A stretch of DNA of 13,653 bases. It comes from Caldilineaceae bacterium (lineage in GTDB: Bacteria; Chloroflexota; Anaerolineae; Caldilineales; Caldilineaceae). Positions 6,969 through 13,653 of the stretch are shown here, in pieces (the stretch's first letter is position 1; each line of letters opens with the position of its first letter). Location of the stretch: assembly GCA_028819675.1 (NCBI GenBank), contig JAPPKT010000482.1, positions 1 through 13,653 on the forward strand. The letters run 5' to 3'. A model generated the notes under the pieces. That model saw nothing but the letters and a program-made list of their open reading frames with translations, made no database searches and was not told the DNA's origin. The position numbers were made by a program, and so were the translations under genes.

Positions 6969-8861
6969 TCACTCCTCCCTCTGAATACTTGCCGCGATCT
7001 GGCGATACACCCCTTCAACTGTCATTTCATCGGCCCGATAGAATTTGCCTCCGCCTATCCGGGCCAGCTCCTCCATCAGTCTTCCATCGGCGTCTCGACC
7101 GTAGGCTACTGTGTGTATGGACACAGGACTGTCCGCCTCCGCAACTGCCCGTCGCAAACTTCGCAATCGGTGCTCGCTATCGTTGTCGCGACCGTCGGTC
7201 AAAACCACGATTGCATAAGTTGCATCGGATTCGGCCAGCTCTCCGAGCTCACTGTACGCTGCCCACACCGCATCAAGCAGCCTGGTTGAGCCCCCGGCCT
7301 GCATTTCTTCTATCAGAAACGACATGTGACCCCGACCTTCGGCATCCAGTGGCTGCAAAGCTCCAAGACGCTTGACGCCGGAACCAAACTCCACCAGCCC
7401 CACCTTATCGCCATCCCCCTGTATCTGGTCCAAGAAGCCGTGCAAAGCTCCCTTTGTTCTGGCCAGCTTGCTCCCTGCCATTGACTCGCTCGTATCCACA
7501 ACAAGCATTATCCTTACCGGAGGCATCGACAGACGCCAGGCGTCCAAAACCATAGTCAGGACGGAATGTGGCGCCAGGGGCATGAGCGTTTGGGGCAGCA
7601 GAGGGTCCACTATACCGGTCTTGGCGAACTGGCTGGACTCTGCCAGAAGATCAATGGTAAGGTCGACCGGCCTGAACCCGGCTTCCAGAATGGCAAACTG
7701 GCTCTCTTCGTCGAGAAGAAACGCAGTGAAGGCTCGATACGTACTGCGCTGGTTCTGAGTCACTGCAGGACCTGCACGCCCATCCAATTCCAGCAATGTG
7801 AGGGGATGATCAGCCCAGAGCGTTCCTTCTTTTGGGTAGATAGCCGCCAGCAGTCCATCCGGCAGGAACCGCACGATACCGTCCATGCCTGACAGCGAAG
7901 AAGTATCGCGACCGGAGGACCGGTTCCAGGCAATCACGGACTGCTCCTGGGTTACGAAAGCGTCGAGGGGTCTACCATTCTTGCCCATCACGAAGCGCTC
8001 GCGCCCTTCCTTGAGCGAAGGTCCTCCGCCCGCCCACTCACCTCCCTCAAGCACGTACGCAACTCTCTCAGCCTGCCGGACGTACCCGATTACCTCGGGC
8101 TGCGCTGCGACCTCGTCTGTCAACCCACGCGTAATTCCGGCGCCGGCATAGAACTTGGACAAGGTCGCGGCAATGCCCGCCGTGCTGCTCGGACCGGGGT
8201 GGCCCCAATTGAACTCTCCTGTGGGAGAGGCCGCCCGGGCCTGGATCTCTTTCCAGCCGATCGACTGTTGCGGCCAGCCCAACTGTTGAGCGACTTCCAA
8301 TGGCACTGCAATGACGACCGGACTGACGGCAAAGAGCGTAGTCCGCCCCACCCGGCTCGCAGGCTGGCTGCCGCGCTCTCCTGGAAACAGTTCAGCCCAT
8401 CGCCGATCAATCTGCCTGAGCCAGATCGAGCTGTCCGGCGTTACGGCCTGGTAGGCTGGCTGCTGTACCGATTCCCCAACCATCTCGCGCGAGGAACGCG
8501 TAACCAGCTCAACCTTCATCAGTTCGCCGTCCGGCGTGCGCAGTCCTAGGCCATTGAAGCTGCTGGCAAGTTCCTTTAGCGTTCCGGCCATAGAGGGGGA
8601 TACGGCAACTGTCAACTCTGCACTCGTGGCAGGCCAGTCAGCGGCAGCCGTACTGTCGCTTCCGGATATTTCCGGCCCGCGTCCTGCCAGTGCTTCAGAA
8701 ATCCAGTTGCGAGCTCGTATGGTCGTCAAACCGCAAGCGCAAAGCAGAAGACTGCCCACCGCCGCCAATGCAAGGAGATGCCGGCGGGAGAGGATTTCCT
8801 CTCCCGCCCCTATGGTCGGCTCTGTGGGCTCTTGTTCCGTCTCAACCTGTTCTTCGCTCAT
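6969..8861 (-). CDS. Exported substrate-binding domain protein with C-terminal von Willebrand A (MIDAS) domain
   Basis: A 630-residue cell-surface protein of unknown ligand. Residues 24-44 form a signal with a Tat-like SRRHLL followed by a hydrophobic stretch and a Cys-rich end (LLLCACG), so a lipoprotein anchored at C41 or C43 is likely. Residues 82-420 resemble an extracellular solute-binding protein of the SBP_bac_11/molybdate-like type (SSTAG near 225-229; AGFRPVD at 394-400). Residues 449-625 are a VWA domain with an intact metal-ion-dependent adhesion site: DTSES (456-460), T526 in GGSTRL, and LTDGRD (554-559). The ATG overlaps the upstream stop as ATGA (8858-8861). VWA domains bind protein partners through a divalent metal, so the fusion suggests ligand sensing tied to assembly. 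No permease gene is nearby. Confidence 0.88.
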   Translation of the reverse strand: MSEEQVETEQEPTEPTIGAGEEILSRRHLLALAAVGSLLLCACGLTTIRARNWISEALAGRGPEISGSDSTAAADWPATSAELTVAVSPSMAGTLKELASSFNGLGLRTPDGELMKVELVTRSSREMVGESVQQPAYQAVTPDSSIWLRQIDRRWAELFPGERGSQPASRVGRTTLFAVSPVVIAVPLEVAQQLGWPQQSIGWKEIQARAASPTGEFNWGHPGPSSTAGIAATLSKFYAGAGITRGLTDEVAAQPEVIGYVRQAERVAYVLEGGEWAGGGPSLKEGRERFVMGKNGRPLDAFVTQEQSVIAWNRSSGRDTSSLSGMDGIVRFLPDGLLAAIYPKEGTLWADHPLTLLELDGRAGPAVTQNQRSTYRAFTAFLLDEESQFAILEAGFRPVDLTIDLLAESSQFAKTGIVDPLLPQTLMPLAPHSVLTMVLDAWRLSMPPVRIMLVVDTSESMAGSKLARTKGALHGFLDQIQGDGDKVGLVEFGSGVKRLGALQPLDAEGRGHMSFLIEEMQAGGSTRLLDAVWAAYSELGELAESDATYAIVVLTDGRDNDSEHRLRSLRRAVAEADSPVSIHTVAYGRDADGRLMEELARIGGGKFYRADEMTVEGVYRQIAASIQREE

Positions 8862-10114
8862 TGCCCTTCATTCAGTTCCCGCCATCGGGCGAGCGCAGTC
8901 AGGACTTCCCGTTTCGCTGGACGCATCTCGTCATCGGTGGAAACTTCCTTCTGGACACCCAACCGTTGCCAGCGTACAAAGAGACTGTCCGCCGCGGCGT
9001 CAACCGCCACCCCGCGATCGACTGGACGCAACCCGAATTTTAGCGTCTTGAGCTGTTGAGCTTCACTCACTAGGAACTCTTGGAACGCCAGCGCGGCATT
9101 CTTCTGTAACGCTGAAGTCTCGGGGCCTACCCAGATCGCGAAAGGAAAGTCAAACCAGGTCGTCACACTAGGATAGTGAAGAACTATCGGCTCCTGCCAG
9201 CGCGTCTGGATTCCCGCCATGTTCTGCAGCAATTCGCTCTCCAGAAACTGCCCGCCGTCACCCGCCGTGTAGCCGAATATGGCCACACTCTCTGCACTGC
9301 TCGTGCCTCCCCCGCTGAACTCGGTCGCCGCCTCCATCAGCTCGGTCAGCCAAATGCCGAATCTGGGGTCCGAAAGATCTTCAACCGTAACTTCCGTCTT
9401 GCCATGGAATTCTCCAGCCGCCGCGATGACGGCTTCCGAACCGCTCGCACTGCTACCGGAATCGGAGACCGCCAACTTGAAATTGCCCCAGGCGGGATCC
9501 CCGCCCAACTCCTTCCAACCCGTTGGCGCGGTGGCTGCTTTGTGAATTGTGGACCATGAAATGGGACCGAGATTCTCAAGCAAAGGTACACCCCTGCTTC
9601 GAAAAAGGCCCCAGACGAGAAGCGTCTTTGCCAGCGACCTGATGCGATACTGGCCGTCGCTCAGGAACATGTCCTGACCAAACTGTTCCCGAAGTGACGC
9701 GTTGGCAATATCCACAAGATAGCGGCCATCGGCAATCCATACAGTTGGGAAGAATCGAAGGGCTTCGAATTCGTCGCGGGACAGGTCTCCGGGGAGTACC
9801 TCTTTGTCCAGCGCTGCAAAACTGTAACGCTCCCACTTGCCCAGCGCAACGAGGCCATCCATGGGGTTAACTTCGACTTCGATGGTCGTGCCTTGCGTGC
9901 TGTGGCTCTCGGCACTGAATTCATCAGCTGCCGCCCGCACCCACTGTTCCACAGGTAGGGCCGTGACGACATGAATGCGGATGACCTCAGGGCGGGGGGC
10001 AGTCAAGCCAGGGCCGCCCCCGTCTCCGCCAATCGTTCGCCAAGCCAGTGTCCCGACTAAGAAAAGGGCCGCCGCCGAAAGCAAGGTGACAAAAAACAAA
10101 CGGGCGCGATTCAT
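8858..10114 (-). CDS. Membrane-anchored extracellular solute-binding protein
   Basis: A 418-residue product with an N-terminal hydrophobic segment (7-25) after MNRAR and no lipobox cysteine, so a signal peptide or signal anchor. The body (about 45-380) looks like a type 2 periplasmic binding protein. Segments PAWGNFKL (207-214) with SDSGSSASG (217-225) and FGLRPVDR (360-367) parallel WGHPGPSSTAG and GFRPVD in the next gene, so the two are probably paralogues. I chose the ATG at 10112-10114, which overlaps the upstream stop as ATGA; a TTG at 10150 would add 12 unlikely residues. The ligand cannot be read from sequence. It is the middle gene of the minus-strand operon. Confidence 0.85.
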   Translation of the reverse strand: MNRARLFFVTLLSAAALFLVGTLAWRTIGGDGGGPGLTAPRPEVIRIHVVTALPVEQWVRAAADEFSAESHSTQGTTIEVEVNPMDGLVALGKWERYSFAALDKEVLPGDLSRDEFEALRFFPTVWIADGRYLVDIANASLREQFGQDMFLSDGQYRIRSLAKTLLVWGLFRSRGVPLLENLGPISWSTIHKAATAPTGWKELGGDPAWGNFKLAVSDSGSSASGSEAVIAAAGEFHGKTEVTVEDLSDPRFGIWLTELMEAATEFSGGGTSSAESVAIFGYTAGDGGQFLESELLQNMAGIQTRWQEPIVLHYPSVTTWFDFPFAIWVGPETSALQKNAALAFQEFLVSEAQQLKTLKFGLRPVDRGVAVDAAADSLFVRWQRLGVQKEVSTDDEMRPAKREVLTALARWRELNEGQ

Positions 10115-10458
10115 TCTTCCTGCGCCATCGGAGAGCCGCAAAAACTGCAAACCGCGTTGAGTTCATGGTGCGTGCCTTCGAGCAGTTCCCGCGGAGTGGC
10201 GGCTCCGCAAGACGCGCACTGCGCCGCGTACCGCACCGCAACCCGCTGTTCGTCCTCCAAAGGCTGGTTAACTCGTAGAGGAATGTCATCTGGCCCAGGC
10301 TCCGAACGCCCAAGGTATGCTCCGAGGAGGCTGGTTACACCGACTAGGACAAGAATCCCTGGCCAAATCCAGTCGGTGGCAAACAGGATAGCCAGCCCAA
10401 TCATGAAGACTGCCCCGGTCAGTCCCTGGCGAGGAGCGGCAAATTTCGAAGTTTTCAT
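10111..10458 (-). CDS. Small two-helix membrane protein with C-terminal zinc ribbon
   Basis: A 115-residue hypothetical protein. Two hydrophobic segments (about 13-29 and 31-48) form a membrane hairpin. A polar linker follows, then C81-x2-C84 and C104-x2-C107, a four-cysteine zinc ribbon expected in the cytosol. It is the first gene of the operon; its TGA overlaps the ATG of the solute-binding gene. AGGA lies 11 nt before the ATG, a slightly long but usable Shine-Dalgarno. The role is unknown. Position suggests a membrane partner or regulator for the two binding proteins, which is inference from co-translation only. Confidence 0.8.
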   Translation of the reverse strand: MKTSKFAAPRQGLTGAVFMIGLAILFATDWIWPGILVLVGVTSLLGAYLGRSEPGPDDIPLRVNQPLEDEQRVAVRYAAQCASCGAATPRELLEGTHHELNAVCSFCGSPMAQEE

Positions 10459-10798
10459 GGGTTAAGGATTCCTGCTATGGTCCACACCTTCGCTATAGCG
10501 TTAGATTCTACTACAGTCTGGCTGGAGGCAACACTATCGCCAAAGATGAAACCCGAGGTTTTTCTCCAACCACAATTGAAGCGCGGACATCCCGAATCCC
10601 TTTATTTGCGCGATACAAACGAGAGACGGTTACAGAGGACCTAGAATGTGATGAGACCCAGGTGTTAGAGGGAGCGGTACTGAATCAACCCCTATCAGCT
10701 ATGCGAGGGCTGCACTCTTCCTTGTGAAGCACCTGTACTTCTGCCTTTAGCTAGCCTTTTGCTCCCTTTAATAACGTAACGACTCCATGCCATTGGGC
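10459..10798. other. Intergenic region with candidate minus-strand promoter and palindrome
   Basis: No gene is seen in these 340 bp. On the minus strand a -10-like TAGAAT (10505-10510) lies upstream of the zinc-ribbon gene with only a poor -35 (TTGCCT, 10526-10531, spacing 15). A perfect 10-bp palindrome CGCTATAGCG (10491-10500) would fall near the predicted transcription start and could be an operator. No intrinsic terminator for the gene to the right was found. Sequence from here on is less GC-rich than the left half. Confidence 0.3.
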
Positions 10799-11878
10799 TC
10801 ATGCCCGAAGATGCGGCTTAAACATAGTGAACCAGGCGACCGTCAATGCGGCAATCTCCCGCATTCCGCCAAGCTTGGGACGACTGATTTTGCCACCCAG
10901 TATCTCTTTAATGAGCCCGTTTTCGTTCCGAGGAGTATTCCGGGCAGTTGGTCGAAGTTTTTGGTTCGGTCGAACGACTCCGCCCTTGGCTACAATACCA
11001 GCTACGGAAGGATCCTCGTTCTTCAGTAGACGGCGAAGCGTGGCTTCGGTCTCGGTGAGCCTCTTCTCCGTTTCATGCAAAGTGCCAGTCATTGACTGCA
11101 TCTTTTTCTCTGCTCTTCGCTGGCCATCTTCAGCAGCAAGTGCGCGCCATTCAGCTTCCTGGCGGGCGGATTCACTTCTCTGAGCAGATTCCTCAGCGCT
11201 TCGTTTGGCAGCTTCTGCAGCAATTGCTCTATTTTTCATGAGAACTCGCGAGATCTCTACCGCCTTGGTCTGTTCATGAGCCTGCCGCATTTTCGCTTCA
11301 GCGACACGAGTTCTTTCCTCGGCCGCGAGCACCGCTGCACCGGCTTCCTCTACCCTCCTTGCAAGGGCCATGTTAGCGGCAGAATCTGCCTCTGAAGTAG
11401 ACTTGAGCGCCTCACTTAATCCCTCCCTGATGCGGAAGACTGCTTTACGCTCTTCACTTGCCCTGATACTACCGAGCACATAGGCAATATGGCAAAGACT
11501 TCCTTGTGTGAACTCGCTATCCAAATCACGTTGGTGGGGAGGATGCGACGCCCTATGCCTCGCCTCTGTGATCTTCCTAAATCTTCGGACGATTTTTCTG
11601 TCTCCACCAAAGCGAGAGGAAAATATTTCGTCCCAGTAAGTTTCTGTGAGTGTTGCGAAGTAACTTACCTCGATTGCTGACAGCAAATCGTCGTGAGAAG
11701 GCATGTCTCTGGCAAAGTTTGTGCTCTGACTGCCCTTCAAAGATCGCTCCAAAGCAATTCGCACAGTTGCGCCTGGAGCATGGCGGAGGCACTCACAAAA
11801 AAATGGACGCATACTATCCAGGAAAATGTCCAGTGCCTTTATGAGTGCTTCCTTGTTCGGTCGGTCTGTGATTGGCAT
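10799..11878 (-). CDS. Swt1-like HEPN domain protein with long coiled coil (candidate RNase)
   Basis: From the ATG at 11876-11878 (359 aa; GGAG and GGGGAA lie just upstream). An in-frame ATG at 11893 would add five residues but has no ribosome site. Residues 1-140 resemble the Swt1-family HEPN fold: KEALIKALDIFLDSMRPFF near the start, then YWDEIFSSRFG, and R107-x4-H112 in ARHRASHP, matching the Rx4-6H catalytic motif of HEPN ribonucleases. Residues 145-290 are an Ala/Glu/Arg-rich coiled coil. The last 65 residues are non-coiled, with a hydrophobic patch near 345-352. HEPN proteins are common in toxin-antitoxin and phage defence. No antitoxin or partner gene is evident, so the role is open: RNase effector or scaffold. 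The low-GC setting hints at horizontal transfer. Confidence 0.75.
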   Translation of the reverse strand: MPITDRPNKEALIKALDIFLDSMRPFFCECLRHAPGATVRIALERSLKGSQSTNFARDMPSHDDLLSAIEVSYFATLTETYWDEIFSSRFGGDRKIVRRFRKITEARHRASHPPHQRDLDSEFTQGSLCHIAYVLGSIRASEERKAVFRIREGLSEALKSTSEADSAANMALARRVEEAGAAVLAAEERTRVAEAKMRQAHEQTKAVEISRVLMKNRAIAAEAAKRSAEESAQRSESARQEAEWRALAAEDGQRRAEKKMQSMTGTLHETEKRLTETEATLRRLLKNEDPSVAGIVAKGGVVRPNQKLRPTARNTPRNENGLIKEILGGKISRPKLGGMREIAALTVAWFTMFKPHLRA

Positions 11879-12039
11879 TGTTCCCCGCTCCATTCGTTAA
11901 GAAGAGTCCAGCATGCTTAATCATCAACCGAATCCACACCACATCTGTCAAAAGAGATTCCAAAATAGGGTGAGTGACTGGGCTCGTCTTGAATTGCAAC
12001 GACGGCCAGCCTCAATAGTAATCGGAATAGCACAGTGTG

Positions 12040-12099
12040 AGTTGAGGCAAATCCCGTGAGAGGGCACGGCCTCCCCATCTGGGTCCACGTGCCTCAACT
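12040..12099. other. Structured inverted repeat (possible RNA three-way junction)
   Basis: AGTTGAGGCA (12040-12049) is a perfect inverted repeat of TGCCTCAACT (12090-12099). Inside lie CCGTG (12054-12058) pairing with CACGG (12065-12069) around a 6-nt loop, and CCC (12074-12076) able to pair with GGG (12081-12083). The result would be a closing 10-bp stem with two inner hairpins. There is no T-run, promoter or conserved motif I recognise. It could be a small RNA, a riboregulator or a mobile-element relic. Confidence 0.4.
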
Positions 12100-12300
12100 G
12101 GGCCCTTTAGGCCTAGATTTCGTGGAGAATACCCCAGTTTATCGCTTCTTGGTCTACAGAGTATGACATCTAGCCGACCAAGCAGCTGACAGGACTCCGA
12201 CAGGAAATTCTGTAACTGACAATGAGAAGTGAGTACTTTGTTCCTTCTTTTACGCGCCTAGGAGAATCGGTCCTCCCTATCTGAAACGTAGGTGCAATTC

Positions 12301-12572
12301 CTAAAGGGTAGTTCCGTCAATGCAGAAGATCCTTAAACGCAGCCGGATGGAAGGATGTTGAGACACTAAGGATTCTACGGAGTCGATCAAGTGCTGGTCG
12401 CCCACCCTCGGGTGCATTGGCTTACCAAAGATCCTCTGAAATAGCCGTCGAGCTCCGCCTTCCGAAGACCGGGGTCCATATACTCCTTTCCCTGTTCTCT
12501 CCCGAAATCGGTAAACCGCTCGACAGAAATCGGAAGATTCAATCCGAAAACCTGTGCAATTCTCGCGTACAA
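12301..12572 (-). pseudogene. Possible frameshifted fragment of an unrecognised protein gene
   Basis: Leftward from a TTG at 12570-12572, one frame reads protein-like sequence (YARIAQVFGLNLPISVERF, then GKEYMDPGLRKAELDGYFRG) and ends at a stop near 12387. A neighbouring minus frame continues plausibly from about 12415 (HPRVGDQHLIDSVESLVSQH, then SIRLRLRIFCIDGTTL) to a stop at 12301. The two join across one shift near 12415. I do not recognise the family, and upstream of 12572 the frame is closed by a stop. It could equally be chance reading frames. Confidence 0.22.
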
Positions 12573-12602
12573 TACCTAGAGAGGGGCGCGCGAACAGGTT
12601 CC

Positions 12603-12631
12603 TTGACAAACGAAGCAAAATGGTTTATATC
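12603..12631 (+). promoter_or_regulatory. Sigma-70-type promoter for the LysM protein gene
   Basis: A perfect TTGACA (12603-12608), a 17-bp spacer and TATATC (12626-12631, 4 of 6) predict a start near 12638, giving a leader of about 118 nt before the GTG. The spacing and the perfect -35 make this one of the two best promoters in the window. Confidence 0.6.
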
Positions 12632-12645
12632 CCGGATTAGTAACA

Positions 12646-12676
12646 ACAGTTTGAATTTGCAACTACTGCAAACTGT
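12646..12676. promoter_or_regulatory. Inverted repeat just downstream of the LysM promoter
   Basis: ACAGTTTG (12646-12653) is a perfect inverted repeat of CAAACTGT (12669-12676). Within it TTTGCA (12656-12661) can instead pair with TGCAAA (12667-12672), so two mutually exclusive hairpins share the right arm. It lies about +9 to +39 from the predicted start: a possible repressor operator or a leader switch. Confidence 0.35.
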
Positions 12677-12742
12677 AGGGAAAGGGAAGTCAGTACGAGA
12701 CAAAACGAAGAGCAGTTCCTACGAAGTCCAGAATGAACCACA

Positions 12743-12750
12743 AAGGAGGA
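12743..12750 (+). promoter_or_regulatory. Near-perfect Shine-Dalgarno fixing the GTG start at 12756
   Basis: AAGGAGGA with a 5-nt spacer (ATATC) to GTG 12756-12758. This is the strongest ribosome site in the window and decides the non-ATG start. Most other genes here lack a clear one, so strong translation is implied. Confidence 0.85.
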
Positions 12751-12755
12751 ATATC

Positions 12756-13653
12756 GTGATCGCTGCAGATATTTCGCCTGCCAGATCGACTTGGCGGCCG
12801 CAACGAGCTACTTTGGCCACTTTGTTCATTTTACTGTTGTCGCTAGTGATGGTTCCCCAGCCGGTGATCGCAGCCCCAGCAGAACGCCCAACTCCTCTCC
12901 AGACTTACGTCCACATCATCAGACCCGGCGAATCCCTTGTAAACATTGCAGCGCTATACGGGCTTTCGGTCGACGACTTGCGGGCGTCAAACAACCTCGG
13001 AAACCGGGCCCAACTGGTAAGCTGTACGTCCAATGCCGACAGCACGCAAGCGAAAGGCACAGTGCGGGTCAACGGCCAACCGGCCAACGGTTTCCGGGTC
13101 GTTTTCAGCTGGAGTCCGGACGAGACAGTCGTTGCCATGGCAGTTTCCGGAGGAGGAGGCCAGGAAGGAGGCCAGTATAGCCACATTCTTGGAGGGGGCG
13201 CTCGCGAAGGCAACTGGTGGTTCTGGATCGAGAATAGCGCGGGTATCCGCATCTCGGAAATGGCCCATGTCCACACAGACAAAGATGCCCATGAGGGCAA
13301 ATGCCAAAGGGCCGTAATCGATTTCGACATCCAGGACCCCGGGCAGACATACGTTGGGCGCAGACTGCAGATTCCTTTGGTGGGGCTGCCCGTGGCGACT
13401 CAGCCCGTGGCCGCAAAACCTTTGCCACAGAAGCCTGCGGGCACCAAAATAGTCTACGGGCACGTCGTGAGATCCGGCGAAACACTTGCGAGCATTGCCG
13501 AAGCCTATGGTGCTTCACTTCATGACCTGAGAACGACGAACAACCTCGTAAATCGAGCTACCTTGGTTCGTTGCGACGCCAATGCCGGAAGCACTCGGGC
13601 GCTGGGCACAGTGCGGTTAAACGGCCATCCTGTCAATGACTATCGGGTAGCCT
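12756..13653 (+). CDS. Secreted LysM protein with LysM domains interrupted by an inserted domain (3' end beyond window)
   Basis: Begins at GTG and is open for 299 codons to the window edge. Residues 18-39 are a signal peptide ending near VIAAPA. The first LysM starts at 51 (HIIRPGESLVNIAALYGLSV, then NNLGNRAQL to 87), but its closing strand, TYVGRRLQIP, appears only at 198-207. Between them sit about 110 residues: C90, GTVRVNGQPANGFRVVFSW (101-119), a Gly-rich turn, GNWWFWIENSAG (152-163), ISEMAHVHTD and C183. This has the look of a beta-sandwich with a possible C90-C183 disulfide. After a Pro/Ala linker (211-229) the unit repeats from 234 (HVVRSGETLASIAEAYGASL, C273, GTVRLNGHPVNDYRV), period 183 residues. 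LysM binds peptidoglycan or related glycans; the insert's role is unknown. The protein is likely cell-wall-bound or extracellular. Confidence 0.85.
   Translation, partial: MIAADISPARSTWRPQRATLATLFILLLSLVMVPQPVIAAPAERPTPLQTYVHIIRPGESLVNIAALYGLSVDDLRASNNLGNRAQLVSCTSNADSTQAKGTVRVNGQPANGFRVVFSWSPDETVVAMAVSGGGGQEGGQYSHILGGGAREGNWWFWIENSAGIRISEMAHVHTDKDAHEGKCQRAVIDFDIQDPGQTYVGRRLQIPLVGLPVATQPVAAKPLPQKPAGTKIVYGHVVRSGETLASIAEAYGASLHDLRTTNNLVNRATLVRCDANAGSTRALGTVRLNGHPVNDYRVA

Larger units (their letters stand above)
11879..12602. other. Long largely noncoding stretch, lower GC
   Basis: About 720 bp without a confident gene. It contains the inverted repeat at 12040-12099 and a possible minus-strand gene remnant at 12301-12572, both listed separately. 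I see no tRNA, rRNA, transposase or terminal inverted repeats. The composition and the lack of long reading frames fit an eroding island or a noncoding RNA locus. Confidence 0.5.

Noticed and set aside
10459..10798. tRNA or small RNA gene in the intergenic region
   Set aside because: No cloverleaf arms, T-loop consensus or terminator could be assembled by eye.
10787..11029. Plus-strand open frame over the 3' end of the HEPN gene
   Set aside because: Antisense to the HEPN/coiled-coil gene, with no ribosome site and no recognisable motif.
12791..13180. Plus-strand open frame of 129 codons inside the LysM gene
   Set aside because: Out of frame with the signal peptide and LysM motifs that start at GTG 12756; its Arg/Pro-rich product is a frame shadow.

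Overview
The window reads as a chromosomal piece of a GC-rich, free-living bacterium. The gene set suggests Chloroflexota (Anaerolineae or Caldilineae type), but this rests on family recall, not on a marker gene. The pointers are a CUAEP-tail radical SAM selenoprotein, a solute-binding protein fused to a von Willebrand A domain, and a secreted LysM protein with a domain inserted inside the LysM fold. No ribosomal RNA or tRNA was recognised.

Left part (1-6481, all genes on +): a repeat-bearing intergenic segment (1-283) precedes a cobalamin-binding radical SAM gene. Its apparent TGA stop is very probably a selenocysteine codon: the bases across it read C-U-A-E-P, the signature tail of that family, and a SECIS-like hairpin follows. 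Nicotinate phosphoribosyltransferase (pncB) starts nine bases after the true stop, so the two are probably co-transcribed. A good sigma-70 type promoter overlaps the pncB stop codon and should drive miaB (tRNA methylthiotransferase). A Na+/Ca2+ antiporter-type membrane protein follows, ending in a small hairpin plus T-run.

Middle part (6546-10458, all on -): a tight operon joined by ATGA overlaps. It runs from a two-helix membrane protein with a zinc ribbon, to a membrane-anchored solute-binding protein, to a lipoprotein-like solute-binding protein carrying a C-terminal VWA/MIDAS domain. Just downstream is a frameshifted, truncated remnant of a branched-chain amino-acid-type binding protein. 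No ABC permease or ATPase is present, so the proteins may sense or display rather than import.

Right part (10459-13653): sequence here is visibly less GC-rich and sparsely coding. It holds a minus-strand protein with a Swt1-like HEPN domain (candidate RNase) and a long Ala/Glu/Arg coiled coil, a noncoding stretch with a well-formed inverted repeat, and a possible gene remnant. A strong promoter (perfect TTGACA) and a near-perfect Shine-Dalgarno then lead into a secreted LysM protein that runs off the window end. Its LysM fold is interrupted by a domain of about 110 residues, and the composite unit is tandemly repeated. The two most unusual items are the recoded selenoprotein and the interrupted LysM repeats.
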